DNA of 64,000 nucleotides, from NCBI GenBank assembly GCA_034509925.1, contig CM067529.1:10379501-10443500 (forward strand), read 5' to 3'. Under the pieces are notes generated by a model, which was not told where the DNA came from, ran no database searches, and worked only from the letters and a program-made list of their open reading frames with translations. The position numbers were made by a program, and so were the translations under genes. The stretch is from Hirudinaria manillensis. Taxonomy: Eukaryota > Annelida > Clitellata > Hirudinida > Hirudinidae. Position 1 is the first letter of the stretch; the number at the start of each line of letters is the position of its first letter. Shown piece after piece: positions 39,201 through 57,781 of the stretch.

Positions 39201-42200
39201 ATGATAGTGATGGTGGTGGTGGTGATGATGGTGGTGCCATTAAGGGGTGTTTTGTGTGCGCTGGATGTACAGGTTGCTGAATGGTGTGGGTTGTTGATGG
39301 TTGAAACATTGTGATTGATTTTATGGTTGGGTTGAAGTCTTGGGATTATGGGTCAAAGGTTGAGAAATTAAATCCCTGTTGATTTGATTCTAATTCTTTT
39401 TCTTAAATGGCTTAATTTAAGCAAACAATTCTTTGAAAAATAATTATTATTTTGGAATCATTAAATCAGTTTAATAATCAAACGAAGTCAATTGGAATAC
39501 ACTTATAATGAAATATATTTCATTTAGTTTAAAAATAAAATAAATTAGCCAAAAATTAATTAACGAGATTCAATGCTTTTCATTATTAAATTGAATGCAT
39601 TAACATGTTTCTAACTGAAAAGTCACATCCAACTCATTAATATTGAATTCACTTTTCTCACTTGCCATCCATTCATTAAGTATTGAAAACCATTGCAGTT
39701 CCACCCTTCCTTCGTTTTCACTCAATGCAAACGATCATCATATTGCGACGTCATGCATCATAATTCACGGTCATGCATCATAATCCACTGTCATGCATCA
39801 TAATCCACTGTCATGCATCATAATTCACTGTCATGCATCATAATGCATGGTCATGGCAAGGTAATCCACTGTCATGCATCACAATTCACTGTCATGCATC
39901 GTAATGCACGGCCATGCATCGTCATGCATCAGGACTCTACAATGTAGAGTCTACATGCTTGGATGATTGATTCCCCGCCTGTTGGCAACATGCAATAACT
40001 TGGGTAAGAATAACTAAGCGATGCCAACAACAACAACGATTGAACAGCTTGAACAGAAAGTTTTTATTGTTATTTTTTTTAAATATTTAGTTTAAGGTCT
40101 GAACTATAACTTGACAAAATTTATAATGGCTTCTATAAGAAAGAAAGAAAAGCTGCTAAAGATGCGGACTCTTGTGTTTATTAAGTGCTTTGTAAACAAT
40201 CAATAATATTTTTATCATAATTAATAATCATAATTTATAATAATTAATATTTTTATTGAAATCTTTAATTTAATTTTGTTGTTATTTAAAAAAAAAAGCA
40301 TCTTTTAACTTTAGCAAAAATCCAGTATTTGTTCAATTGAAAACTCAGTTGATTTTTGTCATTTAAGTAAAATTAAACAGATTTTTTTCTGTATTGTTGT
40401 TAATATTGATTTTAATCATGATAATTATAGAATTTGTAAGCATGGTAAATAGTAATATATATGACTATAAACATGAATGTTTATGTCATGATGCAATACA
40501 ACCAGAACATTTTAATTTTTTTATCAGTTAATAACACTTAATCAAAAAATCATTAGTTATATCAAAACACTAGTTCTGTGATGTAGCATGTGATAATAAT
40601 AAAAACGTTAAACGAAATATAAAAGAAAAGATACTAACTTTGTAATTATTCAGTATTATTGAATTTTATTTTTTTAACAGCCAACTCCCACGTGTGTCGG
40701 ATGAGGGCCTACAGAGACTGTCTCGTCGTCATGGGAGCCGGTTACCTCGACAACACCCTGTGCACCAACATGATGGCCGCCCCCATCAAAGGTGGCCAGC
40801 TGGGCTCCTTCGTCAGTCTCGCTCCGACGAAGGATCGCAGGTACTTTGCTGCCGTCGCGGTCGTCAACGATTTTGTTTTCGTCGTCGGAGGGCAGACGGC
40901 CATGGCGGGAGACGGAAGCCATGCCACGAACAATGCTTTCAGGTTGGTGTGTTTTTTTTTTCTGAATGATTATTTTTTGGTTTCATCATACTATATTGTA
41001 TTTATTTACTTATTTGTTTATTTATTTATTTTAAGTGAAGGTGATTTTGTGACTCTAGAAAGTTCTATTCTGTGTCAATCAACGTTCCATTTATATCGTT
41101 GACGATTGTCTGCATAAGACGAGCATGAACATCTGATGTTAAAGTCACCTCAGAATTAAGATTTTAAACGAACAGATACAACCCGAGAGACGGCAAATGG
41201 CTTCAAATCTCGTCCATGAGCGTCCCACGCACGCACTTCTCTCTCATCACGATGCCCAACTGCTTGGTTGCCGTGGGTGGAAAGCACAACAGGGTGGCAC
41301 TCAACACGGCTGAAAAGTACGATTTCGCTTCCAACGAATGGTCCCCCATCTCCACCCTGCCACACACGTTGTTCAGTCACGCTGGGTGTGCGCACGGCTC
41401 CAAGGTGGGTTCACCATCGATTGTTTGTTTGTTTGTTTGTGGGTTTGTTTGTATGGACATGGATTGGATTCTTGGATTGATTAGTCTGCTGTTGTGGTCT
41501 GTGGAATGAACTCTTATTGTTTCGATGTAATAATAATAATAATGGTAGTGATAATAATGTTATTAATAATTTATTTGTTTCCATCGCTTCAGGTTTACTT
41601 ATTCCTTTATTATTTTCAATTTTACCATCACTCACTCACTCGTTTGTTTCTGTCGCCTCAGGTTTACATATCCGGAGGATGCCCTGGGGAGGACTTCACG
41701 GATGACGTGCTCTGCTACGACCTCGACAGATCGGGGTGGCAGGCACGGGCCCCACTGAACCAGAGCAGGGGATACCACGTTATGGTCGCCCATGGCAACA
41801 AGCTGTACGTCTGCGCCGGAAACACAAACGCGGGTGAGTTGGCGACAGTGGTGGTGGTGGTGGAATCGATGCACTGGTTCCAGTTTTGAAATGTTTTTTT
41901 TCTTTTAGAATATTTAAAAAATATTTTTATTTATTTATTTTTATTTAATTTTTATTGCAGCTTTCATTAACTTTTGTTGGATCAATTACTAATCATTAAG
42001 ATGGTGCTTTGACCAACACGTTAATAACAAAACTAATAAGTGTCCTACTTAAGAAATGCAATTGGTTAAATTGAAATTAATTTTCACTGAAATACTTCTG
42101 CTTAACCACCCATGCTATTCCTCACTCAAAAAAAGATAAATTAATCCTTTCCTATCTTCTTTTTTATACTTTTAAAGTTTTTAAATTTCTAAAAATCAGG

Positions 42201-44097
42201 TTCTGAGTCTTGAGAATGTCCTTGCTACAAATATTGAACATACATCCACAACCTTTGAGAATGTCCTTGCTACAAATATTGAACAAAATATTGAATTTAC
42301 ATCCACAACCTTTGGACAACATAATTTAGATCTTCAAATAGCTTGCTCTTCTTTCATCTTAGATTCTTCTCTTAAATCAGAAGCCATTTTATATCCTTAT
42401 CCTTTGAGGGAATATTTATTTAAAATTATTTATTTATTTGTTTAAAAAATATTTAAATTCTCCGATAATTTCCAAGGCCAATCAATTACGAAATGCCAAT
42501 GAGTTAACAAATTAAAAGCTTGCAATTAAGGCTTCAAATGAGTCGAATTAGGAATTTTAAAAGCATTTTATTGTTTTGTTATAGAAAGTTATTTATATTT
42601 TCCAGGCATTCACCTGCTACCTTTCCAATCTCAATGCATTTGTTTTCGTTTATTTATTTCATTTATTAATAAAAATGCTTTAAATTTTTCTAAAATGTTG
42701 TCCCAGAATCTTTCTTCTCAATCTTGGGACCAGGGACTAAAATGTTCATTTTTAAACCTACCTCTGCATCCAACTTTGACATGTTTTCATTCACCTCTCA
42801 TTCCTTCAGTTCCTACTAAACAAAATAAAAACTATCTTTCCGTAGATTAAATGAACCTTAAATTATAACATTTAGAATGTGACATAAGTGTTTAGCATAA
42901 TCAGAAGTGCTGCTGCTGATGATGATGCTGATGACAACGATGATGATGGTGATGATGACCCATCAGAGATTCCAATGTCATCATTTTAACAAAATAAACC
43001 TAAATTTAAAAAAGAACTTTTGTTTTTTTTACTAAAAAGGCGACAGGCACGACGTGATGATGACTGAATGCTACGACATCGACTCGGACGAGTGGACCAT
43101 CCTCTCCTCGGCGACGCAAGGACAGTCGGAAGCACCTGCCGTCAAATGCGACGGAAAGGTGAGCGTCGTCGTCGTCGTGTGAATGCAATTGTAAATGCAG
43201 GAACTGCAAATCGTATTTTTCAACTACTATGGAAAGTTGATCTGGTCTGCCAATGAATTAATGCCAACTTAATGAATTACTCTGCCTTGGTGCACCTCAC
43301 CTCGTTCTGATTTATTAGCATGTAAATAAATTATTTTGACAATTCATAACTAGGACTGTGATCCAACTAATGCTGCTAATATAGTATTACAACTAATATA
43401 ATAATTAAAAGTTATTTTAATAATAAAAATAATATTAAAACTAATATAATATATTATATAAATGGCAATACCAATGTATTCATGCCAGGTATTCATCCTT
43501 GGTGGGTACAGCTGGGATGCTCACAGTTTCCAAGAGAACGTACAGGCCTATGACATTGAGAACGACTCCTGGGAATTACTCAAGAACAAACTTCCCGAGC
43601 CCATGACCGGTGAGCATCCACGGGTTTTAGTAATACTTGTTGGGCTGTGTACTTGTTAGGCCAATTTGTACTTGTGGTCAAATGCCAACAATAGAGCTAT
43701 TAACAGTCCTGTTATGTGATGCCCCTAATTTAGATTCAAATGGTCTGATGATTAATGCCTTAAAGTTGGATAATAAAATAGTTTCCTAATGAATATGTTT
43801 GATACTTAATTAAAATTAAACAAGTTTGTGATTAATAGAATGGCTTTACTGTGACTCCATTGTCTAGAAAGTACTTTTCTGATCCAATTTAATAAAATTT
43901 AATGTGCCTCGGGTTATCAGCACTTCATTTAAAATAAATTATCAATTAAATAAATATAAATAATAATTTGGATGAACCAAACCATTATCAGTCAATCAAC
44001 TATCTTTGGTTTCCTTGCAGGTGTCGTGGCTTGCAGAGTTAAACTTCCTCAGAGATTGTTTGATGATTATACCAATCCACCTCCACCTTATTGTTGA
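36207..44097 (+). CDS. BTB-BACK-Kelch protein, KLHL36-like
   Basis: Kelch-like proteins of this type are substrate adaptors of cullin-3 ubiquitin ligases: BTB/BACK binds CUL3 and the Kelch propeller binds the substrate. There are 11 exons: 36207-36439, 37237-37405, 37682-37834, 38160-38288, 38967-39177, 40681-40942, 41176-41404, 41662-41833, 43040-43158, 43489-43609, 44021-44097 (624 residues). Seen are BTB (about 45-150, VQGQTFHVHRCYLAACSQYF), BACK (about 155-280, ending ALSWLESPG) and about six Kelch blades (about 300-600) with FVVGGQ, VAVGGKHN, VYISGGCPGEDF, LYVCAGNTNAG and FILGGYSWD. The wording of the last blades is closest to KLHL36 and the KLHL9/13/22 group from memory, so no symbol is fixed. 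The Ser/Thr/Gly-rich N-terminal 35 residues look disordered. The start is the first ATG in frame. Confidence 0.95.
38045..38116. repeat. (GAT)n microsatellite in a Kelch-gene intron
   Basis: Imperfect GAT/GAC repeats, ending about 45 bp before the 3' splice site of the exon that starts at 38160. Confidence 0.85.
39751..39931. repeat. 20-bp minisatellite with ATGCAT cores
   Basis: About nine tandem copies of a unit like TCATGCATCATAATCCACTG, with variants at the TAATC and ACTG positions and a shortened last copy, lie in the intron between exons 38967-39177 and 40681-40942 of the BTB-Kelch gene. Each unit holds the palindrome ATGCAT. Confidence 0.9.
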
Positions 44098-44119
44098 TAT
44101 TTCTCATGTGAATTGAAAT

Positions 44120-44137
44120 AATAAATAAATAAATAAA
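44120..44137 (+). terminator. Polyadenylation signal(s) of the BTB-Kelch gene
   Basis: Four overlapping AATAAA-type hexamers, spaced by 4 bp, begin 23 bp after the BTB-Kelch stop codon. They are a likely 3' end signal for this gene. Confidence 0.6.
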
Positions 44138-45849
44138 ACGTTAACGAGTATTAATTTAAGTTAATAATGTTTAACTGGTTGTTAACTCGGATGGAATGGT
44201 TTGGATCTTTTCTTGAATGGAATGACGTGTGAAAGTTTGTTTTTAAGTTGTTGAATTGAAACAACTGTGTGTGTGAATGCTTCATGTCCAGCGAGTGTGG
44301 CTTTAGAGTGTCATGTTTCTTGTTTCTATGATGATCTTCATTACTCATTTTTCTCCTCTGAGTCACTTTCACAACAAGAAAGATCGACGCGTGGCTCCGT
44401 GCAGACGACGAATCGACTTTTCTTCGGATGTCGAGTCAAGACGAAGATTTTGTTTGTTTGACCTTAGAAGCTTTGACATTGAAACAAACGTTTGGTTGGA
44501 AAGATTTTGCAAATGGCTCTTTAAAAAAAATTATTGTTGGAGCTGAAATGCTTAGAGGCATTGTTCCTTTGTTGTGATTGGATGATTTTCCTAGTTTTCA
44601 TGTCAACTTATGGAAAGTAATTTGTAAATTTCCTGCAAATTTTCAGATGTGTTTTTTTTTGGTTGGTTGGTTACGTGTTTCACTGAGGGTTTCATTGGCA
44701 ATAATCTCAACAACAACAACATGACGTTCTCCAATTTTATTAATAATTCACACTGCACCATCTTTATTTGCAACAGCAGCATTAGCCAGTGTTTTCAGTG
44801 TAAGAATATCTCGCTCTCATCTGAAAACGATTCACGAACGCAACTACAAATTTTCAGATGTCGAACTTGGAGAAAAAGCCAAACGAACGCCTGAAAAGAA
44901 AGCAATAATAAAAAAAACAGTTCCCCAAAGCGAAAGTAAATTTGCACTCGGATTTCCCTCGGTCGGCGTCGGGGTTCCCCGAGAGAACCGAAACATCGAA
45001 TTTGGCTACTAAGCAGTGCTTCTGATCTTCGGTCAGTTGTGAGCGACGTTGCTTTGCTTTGTTTTTTGAGGGAAGGAAGCAAGAGACTGCTTTATGTCGA
45101 TCAATTTTCAGAGTTTTTGGAAAAAAGGATACAAAAGTCACCTTATGATCGAATAATCGACGAGCAAAACAATGACATTTAACATTTTTTGATGGTTTCT
45201 TTTGAATGGAACGATGATTTTTGAAAATGCCGAATCATGAAATGCGTGTTTTAAGTTAACAAATGAATAAAAAAAAAAGACACGAAAAGCAAATAACTCA
45301 TATGGCCGTAGATTCTACAAAGAAATATAACTCTGCCTATGAGAACACATTTAAGATACCCAGAAGCAGGGGGATCCACATCGAAGTGACGTCTCTAAAC
45401 AAATTCGACACTCCCATTGCACGTTCAGTCACGAAAAGATTGAATCTATGATCTTCAAGAATAGGAATTCGTAAAACAAAGTGCCGAGTCTGGCGTTTTT
45501 CTGTGGCATGATTTCAAATAAAAGTAATGCAAGCACCCGAAGCAAAGACAACGATTCCAAGAAACGTTTTTGCCAGCAGAAGATCTCGGATGCGAAATAT
45601 TTTGACCGTGGTAAAGAAACGACGTCCAATTACGACGAGATGCTTACAAATTCAAATCGGAAAATAAACAAAGCCGTTGAAAGGAATTTTGAAGATGATC
45701 TTAAAAGCAACTTTGATAAATAATAAAATGATTCTCCAATCTACAAACTACAAGCTATTTTTAAATTCATGACTTGAACAAAATGATGAACAAACTGGCA
45801 ATTTGGAAGTTCTATACAGACTGACAGGTCAAAACCGTTTATTGGACGC
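44138..45849. other. Convergent intergenic stretch with weak ORFs
   Basis: This lies between the convergent BTB-Kelch (plus) and Mtl (minus) genes. Two neighbouring plus-strand ORFs (45263-45451, 62 codons, and 45481-45723, 80 codons) have ordinary, Lys/Asn/Ser-rich composition but no recognised family and are not joined by a believable intron. A GC-richer patch is at 44,940-45,080. They may be parts of an untranslated or lineage-specific transcript; I do not call a gene. Confidence 0.35.
45838..45843 (-). terminator. Polyadenylation signal of Mtl
   Basis: AATAAA on the minus strand, 6 bp after the Mtl stop codon. The 3' UTR would be very short. Confidence 0.6.
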
Positions 45850-48800
45850 TCACATCAGGAGGCATTTCCTGATTGGTCGAACAGTTGGCTGAGGATTGAG
45901 AACAGCTCTGACTGCTTCGTCAAATACCTGGTAAAAAACAAACAAACAAACATTTGTTGGAAACAAAGTTGCTTTATTTTTATACAATTAATATTAGCAT
46001 GTACAGTGTACACTATTTGTTAGTTATGTTGGGCTTTTGTTTAAATGCTTGATTTTGTTACAGGCAAGGGGTTTGCCCATGCCTTATAATAATAATAAAA
46101 TAATAATAATAATAATAGCATGGAAAACGGATTGCTCATTAAATTGCTTTAAGTTTAATTATTTGAAAATTGGAGAAAATGAATGAATTCAGAAAGTGAA
46201 AGTGGCAGAAACTTATTAGAAAAATTGGTCATAAACATTTGGAAAACAGCAGAAAATGTTGACAAAAATAGGTTTGGTGTGATAACACATGCAAGCGATT
46301 ACTTTTGACAACTTCAAGTGTTTACGTGACATCATCATCATAATTAATGCGAGACCTATTTTCAATGAACCCATTTATTGCGCAATTATAAATAATTATA
46401 TCTAATTACTTCATTAATACCATAATATTTACCACAACTTCTGTTACATATTCAAAAAAAATTATATATAGAAACAAACAAAGGCTTTGTTTTTGACAAA
46501 GTATGTTTGCTTCTAAAAATAACAACCAATCGGGATTAGGCAAGACAATCAATGCAGTTGTTCCACTACCTGCTTGAGGCCCCTTTGTGTAAGGGCTGAG
46601 CATTCAAGGTACTTGACGGCCCTGATCTTGGAAGCCATTTTCACTCCCTGCTCTCTCTTGACCGGGGCAAGATTGTTGGCGGCCAGCTGATTCAATACGT
46701 CCTTATCTTCTCTCAGATCGATTTTTGTTCCTGGCATTTTTTTGTTTTTGTAATTTAAAATTAAAAAACAACTAACATTTATGGTGAACTTAATGGAGAT
46801 TTAAGCCTAGAGAGAATCAAGTATTTGAACATGTTGTTTATGACCAATCACCATCTCGATAAATTGGTCAGTGACCTAATTTGTGACAGAACTTGTGAGC
46901 AGCTAACAGAGTCATCAATACTTGATTTATCATGTCAGAGTTTGTCATCTGCTAAAGTGGATTTATTTAAGACCAGCAGGGCATAAAACGCAACTGTGTT
47001 TCTTTTTTTTTTTTGGCAGGTGTATTAACAATTAATTAAAATCAATTATTTATTATATTAAAATTAATGCAATTATTTGAAACAATGCAGTGAGAAATTC
47101 TTACTACAAAGTTCTTATTACAAAGAAGAAAAAAATCAGCTGAGAAAATACAGTTTTTTTACTCTTTTCTTCTTTGTTGAAGTAAAAGCATATCTAAATA
47201 GCATGAAATTAATGAAATTCAATTAAAAGAAATAACTCAAATAATAATAATAATAACAACAATAATAATAACAATAATAATAATATAATAATAATAGATA
47301 CTTAATCATCATTGATGCCCTATCAAAAGCATGCCAGAGGCGATGATGATGATGACTACGATGTTGATGAGAGTCATACATTGGCATGTTTAGGTGAGAA
47401 CTGGTCTCACTAGTGGTGCTCAGACTGAAAGATGATGTGAAGCAGACTGCTATAGTGCTAGTAAATTAAAAACACCAACTCAATGCTATCAGCACTAGAC
47501 TCTGATGCCTGCAAAATAATTTCATAATTTGAAATAGATTGCACTGGCTTCCTCAAAAACGAAAAAAAGATTCTTATGTCGGGACTGAAATCTAAGTTCT
47601 GAAATCATACTGCTAATTCCCAATGGTTGCAAAGCCCCTCTAACTAACTAAATAACAAACCAAACGTACATGTGAACCATGCTGAGAACAAAGACTTGGC
47701 TCCTCAGTTAATTAGGAAGTTCAGCAATTAATTTGGAAAATATTTTTTAATTTTTATTTTATTTTTTTGAAAGGTAGAGTTTTTAATGCCAGTCGAAGAA
47801 GTTAAACGAGGCACTTAAAAAAAAAAAAAGAAATTTGATGATCAGAATGCGATCATCTTCTCAGATAAACTTGATTAGTAAACAATAATTATTTAATAAA
47901 TTCATAATTATTTACTCTAAGGGCATCAGATCTATATGGAAATCATGTCTCGATGCCTTTATACTCATGCGTATTTTTAATATTTTTTACAATACTCCAT
48001 TAAAACATTTTTTTTTGTTATATCCCGCTCTGATCGACCAACAGAAACAATCCAAACTCAATGAATACAAATCAGAAATTACGATCCCCAGGCAAACTCA
48101 AATAAAATAATCTGACCAAAATGGCTGAACATTCAACTTTCCAATGTGATTATATTGTGAGTAATAATAATAATAATTGTTGCAATAATAATTGTTACAA
48201 TCAAGGAATAAAACATTGACAGAGGAAACAGTTTTGATGGGGTCAGAATGAATCACAATGATTTAAATGTTAATTATAAAAAAGATTTCAAAAATTTCAA
48301 ATAAATTATTAGCCTCATTTCAAAACACAGACAGGACTTAAGTGTTACATAACTGGGTAATCTCTTAGCAATATTGCCTTAGCCTTAGCAATATTGAACA
48401 ATTACGTAGATCAGCAATTAGCTCGAATTCATCAGATTAATATCCCAATTAATTAATTAATTGTTACAGGCTGAGTCCAACTTTAAATGCCTTACAGAAA
48501 GGGTTTGTGTGGAGTAGTAAATAAATAATAAAATATGTAATTTGTAAGATGTGTCCTATGTTTGAAAGGAAAAATAATATTTAAAGACGATTAATGTCCT
48601 TAATTTAAATATACAAAATAAAAAATTTATATTTAATAAATTATAATATGTATTCAATAAAGTAAAAATATAGTATATTTCATGAATGACATGAACGTGA
48701 ACAATATATGGAAAGTCAAAACATGAGAAACTTTGTCATAAGTGAGATGCATGTTCAACAACATATGAGACACATACCAAATATGAGAACATACAAAAAC

Positions 48801-49602
48801 CTTTGCTTATACAATGTACATATTCAATACAAGAGCACACAAGAAAACTTGCTTATATAATATACATACCCAATATAAGAAGATACAAGAACATTTGCTT
48901 ATATAATATACATACCCAATATAAGAATATACAAGAACATTTGCTTATATAATATACATATCCAATATAAGAATATACAAGAACACTTACCAACAAGGAG
49001 TACAGCAGCATCAGGGCAGTGGTGCTTGATCTCAGGGCACCATTTGGTGCTTATGTTTTCAAATGAAGAAGGGCTTACAACACTGAAGCAGATTAAGAAG
49101 ACATCAGTCTGTTGGTTAAAAAATTGTTGGTTAAGATTGCAAAAAAATAAACTTGAGTTAAAAAAAAATAATTCATTCTCTAAAATTCCAAAATCAAATT
49201 TAAACTGATTAAACAGAGATATTCAAATTAGTTGAATTTTGTCAATAATGAGAGGTTCTTTTTAACAAAACCCACTTAAAAAGCTCAGTACCTGTGGGTA
49301 GGATAGTGGTCGTAATCTATCATAATCCTCCTGCCCTGCAGTGTCCCAAAGACCAAGGCTCACTGGGACACCATCAACCATCATGGAACTCGTGTAATTG
49401 TCAAAACTGCATCAGTTATAAACACAACTTCAGCATTTACAATGTTGTATTTTATACAATAGACGCGCCAAAATGTAGCTACGTACACAGTTGGCACGTA
49501 TTCTCCTGGAAAACTGTCGGTCGTATAGGAAATGAGCATGCACGTCTTACCAACTGTTCCATCTCCAACCACAACGCATTTAATGGGCCGACCCTGAGCC
49601 AT
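45850..49602 (-). CDS. Mtl: Mig-2-like Rho GTPase (Mtl/MIG-2), Rac family
   Basis: Mtl/MIG-2 is the invertebrate Rac-family switch for actin and cell or axon migration, working in parallel with Rac. Five exons (minus) are 49602-49487, 49406-49292, 49108-48991, 46730-46570 and 45927-45850, giving 195 residues, the length I recall for fly Mtl. Motifs seen are the P-loop [11 protein letters not shown] (10-20), switch I with VPTVFDNY, switch [29 protein letters not shown] (nucleotide base binding), [11 protein letters not shown] and a C-terminal CAAX box CLLM (192-195) for lipid anchoring. [33 protein letters not shown] and [13 protein letters not shown] are closer to Mtl/MIG-2 than to Rac1. The start is the first ATG that gives the family N-terminus. 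Head-to-head with EARS2, 516 bp apart. Intron 3 (2.3 kb) begins inside a minisatellite. Confidence 0.95.
48787..48991. repeat. 46-bp minisatellite containing the Mtl intron-3 donor
   Basis: About four and a half tandem copies of a 46-bp AT-rich unit. On the Mtl strand each unit starts GCAAATGTTCTTGTAT or similar and ends near ATTATATAA. The copy next to exon 3 starts GTAAGTGTTCTTGTAT, which is the actual 5' splice site at 48990. Copies farther from the exon are more diverged. So the array grew from, or into, the intron's first bases. Confidence 0.88.
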
Positions 49603-56533
<6,931 letters not shown>

Positions 56534-56554
56534 ATTTGATTGCCCTTTGAAACG

Positions 56555-56560
56555 AATAAA
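56555..56560 (+). terminator. Polyadenylation signal of EARS2
   Basis: AATAAA 21 bp after the EARS2 stop codon, fitting a short 3' UTR. Confidence 0.65.
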
Positions 56561-57781
56561 ATTAGAACATAATGCGAGGTTTTATTTGATTGATTGATTA
56601 AAATTAATATGAGTTGGTGCTACGCTGTCGTTGGTTGGGAGTTTCCAAGATTGAGTCGTGTGGCAATTAATTTCATTAACTCCCCAATAGGTTAATAGGA
56701 TAGCACAACGGTGCTAATTCAGCGGTTTAACTTTGACGTGAGTTCGTCTAATTTTTTATGGCTTTTATCCAAAAATAGTTCTTTTAATTGCTCTGTTGAA
56801 AATAGTATTAATAACATTTAGCCTCGGGGACTTATTAAATGGGTTCTACTTCTTGAATTGAGAACGTTTCAAGGCGTTTGAAAGCTAGTACTTAGAAGTA
56901 ATTCAAATTAGCCTCAGTGTTGAAAGGTATGCTAGGTTTCAAAGGGGAAATCTTGGTTATCGCCAGGTAAAAATTGGTAAGTTGATTGCGTGAGTTTGGT
57001 TCGGCCAGTTTTATAAAGAATTAACATTTGTTTTTGTAAATTTTATGCATATAGATTTGCTCGCTACTTAAAATACCAAACTGTAATGGCTATTTTCACT
57101 TTGTTATTGACGTTTGTCTAGCTGGAGAATAAGTACACAAAAAACTTTTATAATTGGAATCGACTTACCATTTTGGGAAGTATTTTTTTTAAACAAATAG
57201 CATTATACCCTAATCGAATCACGGCTTTGGTTTTTGCTAGCCATGTGCCAACTTCACGTATATTGTGCTACATTGTTCCCGCTCGCTTTTCAATATTTTT
57301 TGTGGTAATTCGACAAATTCTATTCTGGTATTTGTATATTTAAAAAAAAAAGATAAAAGTACCCATGAATAGGTTTTTTAAAATGTTGGCAGATTTTTTC
57401 TGCTAAAAAGAAACGCTTGTAGTAGAACATTTTATAATAGATCTGCAACTTTAATCTAAACTTTAAGGATGAGTCTAAAGTGAAAGCGAGAAAAGGACAG
57501 CAGAAATTACTTGTTTTCAAAACAATTACACCTAACTCCTGCCTTTATTATTTCCTGCATGACTGATTCATTAGACGTACTAACTATAATAATAACACCG
57601 AACGGATAGGTCTGAAACTTATTTTCATAAACCTATGTATCGTTTCAGCGTTTAAAAATTTTTAGTTTAGAATTCTAGCAATTATTTTTATAGCATTGTA
57701 ACAATGCAATATTTTTATTAAATGCCGGAAAAAGAAAAATAATTGAATGGTTTGGAATAAAAAATCTCATTTACATAAAGG
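56561..57781. promoter_or_regulatory. Spacer between EARS2 and the receptor phosphatase
   Basis: AT-rich sequence without a supported ORF. It must contain the promoter and 5' UTR of the receptor phosphatase. No repeat or core promoter motif stands out. Confidence 0.4.

Noticed and set aside
39751-39931. Regular 20-bp repeats as a CRISPR-like array
   Set aside because: The units are head-to-tail with no unique spacers and lie in an animal gene's intron; this is a minisatellite.
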